A DNA stretch of 64,000 nt, taken from the NCBI GenBank assembly GCA_903857495.1, contig CAIOFF010000048.1, positions 149,193 through 213,192 on the forward strand, read 5' to 3'. The stretch's first letter is position 1. Each line of letters opens with the position of its first letter. The notes below the pieces were generated by a model, which was not told the origin of the DNA, ran no database searches, and saw only the letters and a program-made list of their open reading frames with translations. The stretch comes from an uncultured Holophagaceae bacterium (GTDB lineage: Bacteria; Acidobacteriota; Holophagae; Holophagales; Holophagaceae). This document shows, in pieces, positions 27,205 through 35,967 of the stretch. The translations under genes were made by a program, and so were the position numbers.

Positions 27205-27711
27205 ATGTCCCGCAGCTGGTGGTGTCTGGTGGTGCTGCTCGCCCTCACGGGGTGCAAGGAGGATCCACACCGCGTCGAGAACGAGAACCTGGGCATCGCA
27301 GCCACCTTCCCGGGGGCACCCAAGCTGCATCGGCACACGGACCCGGGTCCCTACGGCGAGGTGGAGTGGTTCGACCTGGCCATGAGTCCCGCGGGTCGCC
27401 TGGACGAGACCTTCAGCGTGGCGGTGGGCAACCTTCCTCCCGGGGAGAAGGGCGGGCGAACTCCTGGCGAGATCCTCAACACCTTCCGGAACTTCCTGGG
27501 CTATCGCTTCGGCGCCATCCAGCGCACGGACCTGCCCCCCGAGAAGGGCCCGGGCTTCCGCTACAGGGTGAAGGGTCCCAATGGTGGGATTGTGGAAGGC
27601 ATCGTCGTGGTGCGCCGGGGGCGCCTGCACCACGCGCAGGCCATCGTGCGCAAGGAGGGCGACGCGCGCACCGCGGCCTTCCTGGATGACTTCGAGGTCA
27701 GGACTCGCTAG
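27205..27711 (+). CDS. Putative lipoprotein of unknown function
   Basis: Predicted 168-residue exported protein. The signal peptide (SWWCLVVLLALTGC) ends with a clear LTGC lipobox. The mature protein opens with an ENENLGIAATFPGAPKLH segment that resembles the start of small periplasmic beta-rich proteins with a fatty-acid-binding-like core, but I cannot name a family. The ATG at 27205 has GGGGAA just upstream; a longer frame from 27094 lies inside the Sel1 gene and is rejected. The 3' end overlaps the convergent HAD gene by 14 bases. Confidence 0.75.
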   Translation: MSRSWWCLVVLLALTGCKEDPHRVENENLGIAATFPGAPKLHRHTDPGPYGEVEWFDLAMSPAGRLDETFSVAVGNLPPGEKGGRTPGEILNTFRNFLGYRFGAIQRTDLPPEKGPGFRYRVKGPNGGIVEGIVVVRRGRLHHAQAIVRKEGDARTAAFLDDFEVRTR

Positions 27712-28348
27712 CGTCCGCCCGGGCATGCCGGGTGGCCACCTCCACCACCAGGGTGGCGGGGGCGTCGGCGCCGAGGATCGGATGGGCTCCGGGCACCTGC
27801 TCGCCTACGCCCACGAAGGGCATGCCCGCCGCCCGGGCCGCCGCCAAGTCATGGGGCCGGTCGCCGAAGTAGAGGTGCGGACCGGGGCAGCCGCGCCGCG
27901 CCAGGCGCAGCAGGTCCGAGCGGTCGTGGCGGGGCAGAGATCCCAGGCGTGGGATGGCGGGATCGATGCCCAGCACCTCGGCCTTGAAGGCCAGCAGTCC
28001 GGGGGCATTGCCGGAGACCAGCCAGACCCGCCGGGTGGTCGCGAGCCAGTGCATGCCCTCCAGCACGCCCTGGAAGGCCACGGCGGCCTCGCCCCCGGGG
28101 GCGAAGGTCTGGCGGAACCGCCGCACACAGGCCTCCTCGTAGGCGGAGTAGCCAGCTTCCTCCAGCCCGGTTCCGTACCGCATGCGGTGGAGCTCGTCCA
28201 CGATCTCCCAGTCGGTGGATCCGGAGCAGCGGCCCAGCTCCTCCCGGGTGGGCGCCTGCCCCCATAGCTCGCCGAGGGCTTCCCGCAGCAGCACGTATCC
28301 CGAGCTGAAGGTTCCCAGGGTTCCATCAAGGTCGAAGCAGATGGGCAT
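27698..28348 (-). CDS. HAD-superfamily hydrolase
   Basis: Predicted 216-residue phosphatase-type enzyme of the haloacid dehalogenase superfamily. Motif I is CFDLDGTLG (nucleophile Asp6, general acid Asp8), motif II is VWLVSGNAPG, and motif IV is LYFGDRPHDLAAARAAGMP with an Asp pair replaced by D-RPHD. The helical cap between motifs I and II is of the phosphoglycolate-phosphatase/PGMB type. The substrate is unknown. The ATG at 28348 puts motif I at the usual distance from the N-terminus. The 3' end overlaps the lipoprotein gene by 14 bases. Confidence 0.85.
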   Translation of the reverse strand: MPICFDLDGTLGTFSSGYVLLREALGELWGQAPTREELGRCSGSTDWEIVDELHRMRYGTGLEEAGYSAYEEACVRRFRQTFAPGGEAAVAFQGVLEGMHWLATTRRVWLVSGNAPGLLAFKAEVLGIDPAIPRLGSLPRHDRSDLLRLARRGCPGPHLYFGDRPHDLAAARAAGMPFVGVGEQVPGAHPILGADAPATLVVEVATRHARADASES

Positions 28349-28410
28349 CGGCGTGTGTCTCTGGTCCAGGATCGCACAGGCTGGCATGCTCAGAGGGAAG
28401 GTGGTTTGCC

Positions 28411-29004
28411 GTGCGTCGATGGTTCCTTCTGTTGTTCCTGGCCCTGCCCCTGGCCGCCCAGCCCCAGGGTGGCCTGCGCTATCGCATCCAGGTCTGGATG
28501 CGCGGCGAGGCCGAGCCCCTGGAGGCGCAGTTCCGGCTCAGCGCCACCCCGGCCACCCGCAGCCACAACCGGGTGCAGAAGCCCCGCATGGGGGGTTGGC
28601 GCCTGGAGGCGGACCGCACCCAGGGCACCCCCTATGCCCAGGCCATGCTGCTGGGCCGCGCTGAGCGGCTGCTCTATCTGGCCGGGCCCTCGCCCCAGAC
28701 CAAGCAGGAGCCCATCGCCCTGCGCTTCGGTAGTCGCACCCTCCAGGTCTGGAGCCTGGAGATGCCCCTGGGGTTCCACGCCTCGACGGTGCTTGTGGAG
28801 GTGGGGCCCCGGCTCCTGGCCCTCTGTGACCTCAGCGTGCGCTTCGAGCAGGGGGACCTCGCGCGGCTGGAACTGCACCTGGAGGGGCTGGAGAGCACCG
28901 CCGGACTGGCCCCCGCCGAGGCCGGAACCACCCTGCTGACCACCCTCCAGGGCTGGGCCCGGGAGGCCCGTCAGCCTTCTGAGCCCACCGTCACGGTCCA
29001 ATAG
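28411..29004 (+). CDS. Exported protein of unknown function
   Basis: Predicted 197-residue protein with a signal peptide (WFLLLFLALPLAAQ) that should be cleaved after AAQ or a nearby site. The mature part is beta-rich and without a motif I recognise; the C-terminal region (LARLELHLEGLESTAG) is amphipathic. It uses a GTG start with GGAAGG about ten bases upstream. It lies 58 bases before purF on the same strand, so co-transcription is possible but no functional link is visible. Confidence 0.7.
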   Translation: MRRWFLLLFLALPLAAQPQGGLRYRIQVWMRGEAEPLEAQFRLSATPATRSHNRVQKPRMGGWRLEADRTQGTPYAQAMLLGRAERLLYLAGPSPQTKQEPIALRFGSRTLQVWSLEMPLGFHASTVLVEVGPRLLALCDLSVRFEQGDLARLELHLEGLESTAGLAPAEAGTTLLTTLQGWAREARQPSEPTVTVQ

Positions 29005-29062
29005 GGCCATCCTTGCCGCCGGAGCCGGGGCCCCAACGGGTATCCTGGAGGCTGGGGGAAGC

Positions 29063-30430
29063 ATGCCGTTCAGGGATGAGTGCGGAGTCTTCGGGATCTG
29101 CCACCAGGTGGAAGCCTCCCGGCAGACCTATCTGGGCCTCTACGCCCTCCAGCACCGGGGTCAGGAGGCCGCGGGCATCTGCTCCGGCGACGATGAGGGC
29201 CTCCACCTCCACAAGGCCCAGGGCTACGTGGCGGACGTGTTCACAGAGACCGTCCTCGACGGCCTGCCCGGCGACGCGGCCATCGGCCACACCCGCTACT
29301 CCACCACCGGCGGCAACGTCGCCTCCGCCGCTCACCCCTTCCTGATCCACGGGCGCTTCGGCCAGGTGGCCCTCTGCCACAACGGCAACCTCACCAACAC
29401 CGAGCGGCTCCGGGCCAAGCTCATCGCCGAAGGCCACACCTTCACCAGTCCCTCGGACAGCGAGGTGCTGCTGGCCCTCGTCAACCGGGCCCAGGCGGAC
29501 ACCCTGGAGGACGCGGTGGTCGCGGCCCTGCGCGAAGCCGAGGGCGCCTACTCGCTGCTGATCCTCACGGAGGATGCCCTCATCGCCGCCCGGGATCCGC
29601 GGGGCTTCCGGCCCCTGGCCATGGGCCAGATGAACGGCACCACGGTGTTCAGCTCCGAGACCGTGGCCTTCGACCTCGTGGGCGCCAGCTACCTGCGGGA
29701 CGTGGAGCCGGGCGAGCTGGTCATCGTACCCCGGCGCGAGGGTGAGCTGCAGTCGCGGTTCCCGCTGCCCCGCGTGCAGGCGACGCCCTGTGTCTTCGAG
29801 CACATCTACTTCGCCCGGCCCGACTCGCTGGTCTTCGGCCAGAGCGTCATGGTGGCCCGGCGCGAGATGGGGCGGCGGCTGGCCTTGCGTCACCCCGTGG
29901 AGGCGGACCTGGTGGTGCCCGTGCCCGACAGCGGCGTCAGCGCCGCCCTGGGCTACTCGGAGCAGTCGGGCATCCCCTTCGACTTCGGCATCATCCGCAA
30001 CCACTACGTGGGGCGCACCTTCATCGAGCCCAAGCAGACCATCCGCAGCTTCGGCGTGAAGGTGAAGCTGAACCCCGTGCGCCACCTGCTGGCGGGCAAG
30101 CGCGTGGTGCTGGTGGACGACAGCATCGTGCGCGGCACCACCAGCAAGAAGATCGTGCAGATGGTCCGCGAGGCCGGGGCGGCCGAGGTCCACATGCGCA
30201 TCGCCTGTCCGCCCACTACGCACTCCTGCTTCTACGGCATCGACACCCCCAAGCGGCAGCACCTCATCGCTTCCTACATGCCCCACGAGGAGATCACCGC
30301 CTTCGTGGAGGCGGACACCCTGGGCTACCTGGAGCTGAAGGACCTCGAGGGCTGCATGGGTGATGACGGCACCGGCTTCTGCTATGCCTGCTTCACTGGC
30401 AACTACCCCGTGCCGCCGCCGGGGAAATGA
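29063..30430 (+). CDS. purF: Amidophosphoribosyltransferase
   Basis: Predicted 455-residue enzyme of the first committed step of purine synthesis, making phosphoribosylamine from PRPP and glutamine in the cytoplasm. The N-terminal nucleophile is the Cys of ECGVFGI (Cys7, so a six-residue propeptide must be removed). The glutaminase half shows LQHRGQEAAGI and GHTRYSTTGG; the phosphoribosyltransferase half shows VVPVPDSG, the flap FIEPKQTIR and the PRPP loop VVLVDDSIVRGTTS. Cysteines in the C-terminal part (CPP.....CFYGIDTP and FCYACFTG) fit the iron-sulfur type of PurF. The length is normal. An ATG with GGGGGAAGC upstream starts it. Confidence 0.97.
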   Translation: MPFRDECGVFGICHQVEASRQTYLGLYALQHRGQEAAGICSGDDEGLHLHKAQGYVADVFTETVLDGLPGDAAIGHTRYSTTGGNVASAAHPFLIHGRFGQVALCHNGNLTNTERLRAKLIAEGHTFTSPSDSEVLLALVNRAQADTLEDAVVAALREAEGAYSLLILTEDALIAARDPRGFRPLAMGQMNGTTVFSSETVAFDLVGASYLRDVEPGELVIVPRREGELQSRFPLPRVQATPCVFEHIYFARPDSLVFGQSVMVARREMGRRLALRHPVEADLVVPVPDSGVSAALGYSEQSGIPFDFGIIRNHYVGRTFIEPKQTIRSFGVKVKLNPVRHLLAGKRVVLVDDSIVRGTTSKKIVQMVREAGAAEVHMRIACPPTTHSCFYGIDTPKRQHLIASYMPHEEITAFVEADTLGYLELKDLEGCMGDDGTGFCYACFTGNYPVPPPGK

Positions 30431-30478
30431 GCGGTGGCCTTAACCGAAACAACCTAGAACAGATCTCCACCAAGCGGA

Positions 30479-31186
30479 TCAGGGCAGGGGCGTGGCCTGA
30501 GTGTGGGTCCGGGCCTTGAAGGCATGGCCCATGGCTTCGCCTTCCACCGCGTCGGTAGCCTCGAGGGTGAGGAGCCGGTCCTGGACCCGCAGGAAGCGGT
30601 AGCGGGAATCGACCTTCGTCCACACTTTCACGAAGAGCATGGCCCGCACCTCCAGGTCGATGTGCCGCTCCATGGCCACGGGCAGGCCGTCCGCACCCAG
30701 CCAGAGGGTGGCTTCCATAGTGGACCGCTTCACATGCTTGCGGGCGTCCTCGTCCAAGTCCAGGTTCAGTTTGAGGCGGAGGCGACGCACCGGTCGCCCA
30801 TCTAGGGTCTCTGGATTTTCTCCCACCAGCGAGGCCTTTTCCAACTCGTCCAGCAGGTCCTCCTGGGCCCGGAATTGGCGTCGCCAGGTGTTTTTGCCCT
30901 TTTTGGTGGTGGGGTCTCCGGGGGCCTTATCAGTGCGCGAGGCGCTGCCCCGGCCGGAGTCCTCAAGGACCACCAGACCGCCCGGTCCCTCGGCCACCTT
31001 CAGGGTTCGGACTTCCTTCCGCTCCTTGCCTTCGTCCCACTCCGTGGAGGACTGCTCAACCTTCAGCGTGATGGGTGTCTGGGGTTTGAGAGACTGGAGT
31101 CGCACCTTGAGGTCCGTTAGGGCATCGGCCCGGAGGCTCGGAATGGTACAGACGACTGTCAGGAGTAGGGGGATGGCGTGGCGCAT
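30479..31186 (-). CDS. Periplasmic protein of unknown function
   Basis: Predicted 235-residue exported protein. A signal peptide (IPLLLTVVCTIPSLRADA) is followed by a beta-rich domain with alternating charged residues, including TPITLKVEQSS, RRLRLKLNLDLDEDARKHV and ATLWLGADGLPVAMERHIDLE. The last of these resembles the outer-membrane lipoprotein-sorting (LolA-like) fold, but the match is weak and I do not assign it. The codon and base composition is less GC-rich than that of its neighbours, which may indicate a different origin. The ATG at 31186 has AGAGG upstream. It converges on purF. Confidence 0.72.
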   Translation of the reverse strand: MRHAIPLLLTVVCTIPSLRADALTDLKVRLQSLKPQTPITLKVEQSSTEWDEGKERKEVRTLKVAEGPGGLVVLEDSGRGSASRTDKAPGDPTTKKGKNTWRRQFRAQEDLLDELEKASLVGENPETLDGRPVRRLRLKLNLDLDEDARKHVKRSTMEATLWLGADGLPVAMERHIDLEVRAMLFVKVWTKVDSRYRFLRVQDRLLTLEATDAVEGEAMGHAFKARTHTQATPLP

Positions 31187-31265
31187 GAGAGCCTCTGAGT
31201 GGCCTACGGGCAGATTCCGAATGGGATTAGAGCGGCATGACCCTCGAATGTGGTCTGCTGGAGGC

Positions 31266-31604
31266 ATGTCCGGATCCGGTCCCGCAGGTTCACCGCAAGC
31301 CCTCTTCGAGGATGGCCTCCGCTTCCTGGTGGCGGCCCTGGCTTTGGAAGTCGATCATCGCAACAGCTCTGCCATCGTGAGCGCCGCCTGCAACGCGGTG
31401 CAGTGCTTCATGGTCACCTTCGAGGCCGCGGCCCGGCGGCATCTTCCGGATCCCGAAGGCGAGGTGCTGCGCCTGCGCGGTCAACTGGAGGCCCTCCTCA
31501 CGCCCCGCCAGTCCCCGGAAGACGCGGCCCGCCACGCCCTGGAAGCTGCCCGCCTGGCCCGGGACCAGGCCTCGCGGCTGCTGCCCCGGCTGATGGTGGA
31601 TTAA
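31266..31604 (+). CDS. Small helical protein of unknown function
   Basis: Predicted 112-residue protein, all-helical by its heptad-like pattern of Ala, Leu and Arg. Residues 14-60 (LFEDGLRFLVAALALEVDHRN, then VSAACNAVQCFMVTFEAAARR) and the C-terminal helices (PEDAARHALEAARLARDQAS) resemble the core of HEPN-like or four-helix proteins, but the RX4-6H catalytic motif of HEPN RNases is not clear. The ATG at 31266 has GGAGG immediately upstream. It is divergent from the exported protein at 30479-31186 and convergent with the gene at 31609. Confidence 0.62.
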   Translation: MSGSGPAGSPQALFEDGLRFLVAALALEVDHRNSSAIVSAACNAVQCFMVTFEAAARRHLPDPEGEVLRLRGQLEALLTPRQSPEDAARHALEAARLARDQASRLLPRLMVD

Positions 31605-31608
31605 GTAG

Positions 31609-31989
31609 CTAGTAGCCCCACCCGATGGGCACGTTGCGCGGCACGGGATTGCCGCCGAACCGGTCCACGGGCAGAGTGGCCGAGGCCAGGTTCGTGGGTC
31701 CTGTCGGGCCGCCGATGCTGTGCAGGAACTTCCGGATGTCCGCCCGGAACCAGACCAGGAACTCCTGGAAGGCCGCCTGGCGCAGTTCTTCCCGGGTAAG
31801 CTCCCCCACCACCTCGACCACGGCCGAGGCCGAGTCCTCCGACACCCGGTAGGCCTTCCAGGGCCGGGCGGGATCCGGGCTGGCCGCCAGGACCTGGGCC
31901 AGGAAGGCAGGGTCCCGTCCGGGCAGGGGGGGCTCACCGGCACCCAAGCCGACGGCGAGACAGAAGCAGAGCAAGGCGCGCATGACCAT
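31609..31989 (-). CDS. Small exported protein of unknown function
   Basis: Predicted 126-residue protein with a signal peptide (RALLCFCLAVGLGAGEP). The mature part has a helix-rich middle (TREELRQAAFQEFLVWFRADIRKFLHS) and a Gly/Pro-rich end (NPVPRNVPIGWGY). No family is recognised. Starts at 31989 and 31983 are both possible; neither has a good ribosome-binding site. It is divergent from miaA across 61 bases. Confidence 0.6.
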   Translation of the reverse strand: MVMRALLCFCLAVGLGAGEPPLPGRDPAFLAQVLAASPDPARPWKAYRVSEDSASAVVEVVGELTREELRQAAFQEFLVWFRADIRKFLHSIGGPTGPTNLASATLPVDRFGGNPVPRNVPIGWGY

Positions 31990-32050
31990 GGGGTGGCACC
32001 AGGCGGCGGGAGGTTCCCACCGGCAGGGTGGAGGCTGATAGCTTTGTCAG

Positions 32051-32932
32051 ATGCCCATCGCCATTCTCGGTCCCACGGCCTCTGGCAAGTCCGCCCTTGC
32101 GGTGGCGGTGGCGCGGCGCGTGGGGGGCGTGGTGGTGAACGGGGATCCCTACCAGGCCATCGCGGGCCTGGCCATCGGCACGGGCCAGCCCGGGCCGGAG
32201 GAGCAGGAGGGCGTTCTCCACTGGGGCTATGGCGTGCTGCCGCTGTCCGCCCGGCCCAATCCCGCCGCCTTTGGCGCCCTCGTCCGGACCTGGCTGGCGG
32301 AGGTCCCCGCGCCGGTGCTGGTGACGGGCTCGGGGCTCTACCTGCGCGGCGTCTGGGACCAGCTGAGCGCGCTGCCGGAGGTGCCGGTCGCCCTCGTGGA
32401 GCGCGTGCGGCGCTGGGGCACAGACCTGGGGACGCCCTTCCTGCACCGCTACCTGGGGGCCGTGGATGCCGCGCGGGCCGCCCAGCTGCACCCCAACGAC
32501 ACTGCCCGGGTGCAGCGGGCCCTGGCCCTGCACCTGGCCACGGGCCGGGCGCCGTCGAGCCTGCTGGCTGGGGTAGAAGCGGGCCTTCCCTCCGGCTGGC
32601 GCGTGCTGGTGGTCGCCCCCGGGCGAGAGCGGCGCCGCGACCGCGTGGTGGATCGGGTGGAAGCCCAGGTGCGGGCCGGCTGGCCGGAGGAAGTGGCGGC
32701 TCTGGTGGCCGCAGGACATGCGGACGACCTGATCGCTCTGCGGCCCCTGGGCTACGCGGCCTGGATGGCCGGAGGCGAGGCCCCGAGGATCCAGGCGGCG
32801 GTGGTGCAGGAGACCCAGGCCTACGCCAAGCGCCAGACCACCTGGTTCCGCAATCAGCTTCCGGGCCTGCCCATGTGGGATCCCGATGCGGAGCCGCTGG
32901 AAGCGGCCTTCACCCGGCTGGAGCTGCCATGA
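32051..32932 (+). CDS. miaA: tRNA dimethylallyltransferase
   Basis: Predicted 293-residue enzyme that puts an isopentenyl group on A37 of tRNAs reading UNN codons. The P-loop GPTASGKS is at residues 7-14, and the usual IGT(A/G)xP and EGVxH blocks follow (AIGTGQPGPEEQEGVLHWGYGV). Further on are GSGLYLRGVWDQL, the LHPNDTARVQRALALHLATG motif and ALRPLGYAAWMAGG. The normally strict DSxQ stretch reads DPYQ here, keeping the catalytic Asp. The C-terminal YAKRQTTWFRNQ block is intact. The gene ends in an ATGA overlap with the crotonase-like gene. Confidence 0.93.
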   Translation: MPIAILGPTASGKSALAVAVARRVGGVVVNGDPYQAIAGLAIGTGQPGPEEQEGVLHWGYGVLPLSARPNPAAFGALVRTWLAEVPAPVLVTGSGLYLRGVWDQLSALPEVPVALVERVRRWGTDLGTPFLHRYLGAVDAARAAQLHPNDTARVQRALALHLATGRAPSSLLAGVEAGLPSGWRVLVVAPGRERRRDRVVDRVEAQVRAGWPEEVAALVAAGHADDLIALRPLGYAAWMAGGEAPRIQAAVVQETQAYAKRQTTWFRNQLPGLPMWDPDAEPLEAAFTRLELP

Positions 32933-33588
32933 CCCCTCGCACCTGGTACGAAGGCCGGACCTCCCTGGACCTGCTCCAGGGCGCTGACTGGGCCTGGATC
33001 GGCCTGCGCTCGGGCGACGGCCTGCACCGGCTGCACACGGACCTGCTGGAGGCCCTGGACCGCCTCTGCATCGAGCTGCGCTGGGCCGGGGTGCGTCGGG
33101 TGGCCCTGGGCGGCGCGGCCTGGATGGCCGGGCGGGGGCACCACTTCTGCGCCGGGGCGGACCTGCACCAGGTGGGGGCCCTGGATGCGGTATCTGCGGA
33201 CCCCTTCGCCCGGCGCGGCCAGCGGGTCATGAACCACCTGCTCTGGCCGGGCTGGCGCACGCTCACGGTGATCTCGGGCGTGGCCATGGGCGGGGGCTGC
33301 GACCTGGCCCTGCACGGCCAGGAGCGCTGGGCCGTGGCGGCGGATCCCGCCACGGGCAAGGGCGGGCTGCGCCTGGCCCACCCCGCCGCGAAGCACGGCA
33401 TCCTCACGGGCTTCGGCGGCACCGTGCGCCTGCCGGAGCTCCTCGGCGCCGCGGGCGCCGATCGGCTCTTCCGGAGCTTCGAGACCTGGGACGAGGTCAC
33501 GGCCCTGGCAGCCGGTGCCGTCCACCGGGTGGTGGCCCCCGGCGCGATCCGCGAAGAAGTTCTGAGCTGGCTGAAACCTAACGCTTAA
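32929..33588 (+). CDS. Crotonase-family (enoyl-CoA hydratase/isomerase-like) protein
   Basis: Predicted 219-residue member of the crotonase superfamily. The CoA-pocket motif HHFCAGADL and the oxyanion-hole strand SGVAMGGGCDLAL are clear. The segment that usually holds the first catalytic Glu reads HPAAKHGILTGFGGTVRLPE, with Ala where Glu is normal, and the second Glu site is also changed, so classical hydratase activity is doubtful. At 219 residues it is about 40 shorter than normal, missing the C-terminal helices. Translation is coupled to miaA by a four-base overlap. Its reaction cannot be named. Confidence 0.78.
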   Translation: MTPRTWYEGRTSLDLLQGADWAWIGLRSGDGLHRLHTDLLEALDRLCIELRWAGVRRVALGGAAWMAGRGHHFCAGADLHQVGALDAVSADPFARRGQRVMNHLLWPGWRTLTVISGVAMGGGCDLALHGQERWAVAADPATGKGGLRLAHPAAKHGILTGFGGTVRLPELLGAAGADRLFRSFETWDEVTALAAGAVHRVVAPGAIREEVLSWLKPNA

Positions 33589-34282
33589 GCAGGATGAGCA
33601 CCACGATCCCCAGCAGCAGCAGGAGACCGCCGACCAGGAGCAGGAAGAGCGGCGTCAGGGCGGCGCAGACGCCCCGCCAGGTGGCGGTCCGGTGCATGCG
33701 GGCCATGCCCATGCCGATGACCACCATGCCCGCGAGCTGGACGAAGAGGCCGAGGATGGGGATGAAGCCGCCGAGCTGGACGAAGGCCGAGGCGTAGCCA
33801 TAGGCGCGGATGCTCTGCGCGGCGGGGACGCCCGGGCGCAGCCCGCCCCAGAGCCAGAGGAAGAAGTGGTTCAGGGCCCCGCCCACCACCATGCCCAGGA
33901 AGCTGAAGACAGGCATGAGCAGCAGGATCGCGCCGAAGATGAAGGGCATGGCCGCGGCCAGCACCCGGCTCCCCGTCCGGCCCGTCTCCTCCAGGGCGGC
34001 GACGGCGATGCCCATGCCCGCCGCAAAGAAGACCAGCGCCATCAGCAAGAAGATGGGCAACGAGAGCAGCAGCAGGAAGCGCCAGGGCGCCCCCAGGCCC
34101 TCGGTGACGGGCACCCGCTCGAAGAGCTCCATGGGGTCCCGGAAGACCAGCTGGAACATGCCGCCCACCCGGGACCAGAAGCCGGGGAAGGTCTCCAGGT
34201 CCTCGAAGGGCACGGGCCGCGGCGGCTCGCTCAGCTCAAGGGCCGGTGGCAGGACGTCATGGGGGCTGGTGGCCTCGTTCAT
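33578..34282 (-). CDS. Yip1-domain membrane protein
   Basis: Predicted 234-residue integral membrane protein. An acidic, proline-rich N-terminus leads into the family entry segment MFQLVFRDPMELFERV, followed by five hydrophobic helices (FLLLLSLPIFLLMALVFFAAG first and LFLLLVGGLLLLLGIVVLILL last). Yip1-like proteins of bacteria have no defined role; eukaryotic Yip1 acts in vesicle traffic. It is the intact relative of the frameshifted gene at 7309-8048 and helps show that one is broken. The 3' end overlaps the crotonase-like gene by 11 bases; the sigma-54 regulator gene is 24 bases upstream on the same strand. Confidence 0.82.
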   Translation of the reverse strand: MNEATSPHDVLPPALELSEPPRPVPFEDLETFPGFWSRVGGMFQLVFRDPMELFERVPVTEGLGAPWRFLLLLSLPIFLLMALVFFAAGMGIAVAALEETGRTGSRVLAAAMPFIFGAILLLMPVFSFLGMVVGGALNHFFLWLWGGLRPGVPAAQSIRAYGYASAFVQLGGFIPILGLFVQLAGMVVIGMGMARMHRTATWRGVCAALTPLFLLLVGGLLLLLGIVVLILLKR

Positions 34283-34306
34283 GGGTGCTCCCGGGGGGCT
34301 AACCTA

Positions 34307-35839
34307 TCACACTCCCTTGAAATCTTTGGGACGCAGGCCCAGCTTCTCGAGCCGCGAGAGCAGGGTGGACGCGGGCAGCTCCGCCAGGGCCGCGGCCCCG
34401 TCGGCGCCGGAGATCTTGCCCCGGGTGTGCCGGAGGAGTCGCTCCAGGTAGTCGCGCTCCTGGGCCTCCCAGGCCAGGGGCCGGCCGCTGCGCTCGGTGC
34501 GGCGGGGGAGGGCGCCCGGCGGCAGCCGCAGCTCCCGGCCCGCGGAGAGGATCGCCGCCCGCTCCAGGACGTTGTGCAGCTCGCGGACGTTGCCGGGCCA
34601 GGCATAGCCCTCCAGCTGCTCCCGCAGACCCGGGGGCAGGGCGATGGGCGGCCGCCGGTTCTCGCGGGCGAAGCGGACCAGGAAGCCCTCGGCCAGGGCC
34701 GCGATGTCCTCGGGCCGCTCGCGCAGCGGCGGCAGGTGGATGGGGAAGACGCTCAGGCGGTAGAAGAGGTCCTCGCGGAAGCGGCCCTCGGCGACGGCCT
34801 TGCGCAGGTCCGTGTGGGTGGCGGCCACCAGGCGCACGTCCACCCGGCGGGACTTCTCGCTGCCCAGGGGGTCGATCTCCTTCTCCTGGATGGCGCGCAG
34901 GAGCTTGGGCTGGAGGTCCAGGGGCAGGTCCCCGATCTCGTCGAGGAAGAGGGTGCCGCCGTCCGCCAGCTCGAAGCGTCCCTTGCGGGCCGAGGCCGCG
35001 CCGCTGAAGGCGCCCTTCACATGGCCGAAGAGCTCGGACTCGATGAGGGTCGCAGGCAGGGCGCTGCAGTTCACCTTGATGAAGGGCTTCTCGCGGCGGG
35101 GTGAGAGGTGATGCAGCGTCTGGGCAACCTTCTCCTTGCCGGTGCCGGTCTCGCCGGTGATCAGCACCGTGGCGGCAGTGGCGGCCACCTGGCCCACCTG
35201 CTCCAGGATGGCCCGCATGGCGTGGCTCTCGGCCTGCAGCGGTTCCTGCAGGACACCCTGGCGCTGCGCCTCGCGGAAGTAGCTGACCTCCTCCGCCAGG
35301 CTGCGCTCCCGCTCCGCGAGGCGGCCCAGGTGCTCGGCCTGCTTGAGGCCCAGGGCCAGCAGCGAGGCGAAGACGCCCACGTGGTGCAGCACGCTGGCGG
35401 GGTACTGGCGGCAGACCAGGGCATCCAGGGTCATGAGGCCGAAGGTCTCGCCCTGGCTGCGGAGGGGCGCCACCAGGCAGCTGTGGCCGTGGGGCATCTC
35501 CAGGAGGCCCTGGAAGGTGTCCTCGCCGGGGTCGTCCTCCTCGAAGGTTGCGGGCTGCGAGCCGGTCTTCAGGGCCTGGGTGAGGCGCAGGTTGCCGCGC
35601 ACCGGGATGAGGGTCTCCGCCAGCTGGGGCGTGGCCAGGGGGCCCAGGGCGTAGGCCACCCGCAGGCCGTCGCCCTCGCGCAGCAGCACCGTGGCCAGGT
35701 CGTAGGGCACCAGCTGGCTGAGCCGCTCGAAGGCATGGGCCACCATGCGGCCGGGCTCCTCGCCGAGGGTGAGAAGCGAGCCGGCCTCTTCCACCAGCCG
35801 GGCCCCCGTCAGCGCGGCTTCAAGATCCTGTGCGGGCAT
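34307..35839 (-). CDS. GAF-domain sigma-54-dependent activator
   Basis: Predicted 510-residue enhancer-binding protein that opens promoters held by sigma-54 RNA polymerase. Residues 10-165 form a GAF sensor domain, 170-195 a coiled linker, and 200-435 the AAA+ core: Walker A GETGTGKE (229-236), the sigma-54 contact loop GAFSGA (276-281, Ser instead of the usual Thr), Walker B GGTLFLDEIGD (294-304), and the YAWPGNVRELHN block. A Fis-type helix-turn-helix lies at about 475-502. The layout matches NorR/FhlA-type regulators rather than phosphorylated ones. The signal is unknown. The ATG at 35839 has GGAGG five bases upstream. It is divergent from the Ser/Thr kinase gene. Confidence 0.92.
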   Translation of the reverse strand: MPAQDLEAALTGARLVEEAGSLLTLGEEPGRMVAHAFERLSQLVPYDLATVLLREGDGLRVAYALGPLATPQLAETLIPVRGNLRLTQALKTGSQPATFEEDDPGEDTFQGLLEMPHGHSCLVAPLRSQGETFGLMTLDALVCRQYPASVLHHVGVFASLLALGLKQAEHLGRLAERERSLAEEVSYFREAQRQGVLQEPLQAESHAMRAILEQVGQVAATAATVLITGETGTGKEKVAQTLHHLSPRREKPFIKVNCSALPATLIESELFGHVKGAFSGAASARKGRFELADGGTLFLDEIGDLPLDLQPKLLRAIQEKEIDPLGSEKSRRVDVRLVAATHTDLRKAVAEGRFREDLFYRLSVFPIHLPPLRERPEDIAALAEGFLVRFARENRRPPIALPPGLREQLEGYAWPGNVRELHNVLERAAILSAGRELRLPPGALPRRTERSGRPLAWEAQERDYLERLLRHTRGKISGADGAAALAELPASTLLSRLEKLGLRPKDFKGV

Positions 35840-35967
35840 GCGGGCCTCCGGCCTGATTCTCGACATTTCGTGAATCGGGTCAAGTCTCTCGGCGGAATCG
35901 TAGGATGGGCATGCGGCAAGGGTCGCATCGATAGGTATACTTGCCGGATTCCCCACAAAGGACCTGC

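Noticed and set aside
31720..33588. 622-codon plus-strand frame running over miaA and the crotonase-like gene
   Set aside because: Only its last part is real, starting at 32929 (crotonase-like protein). The earlier part is an out-of-frame reading of miaA and antisense to the small exported protein, with low-complexity Gly/Arg/Ala content.
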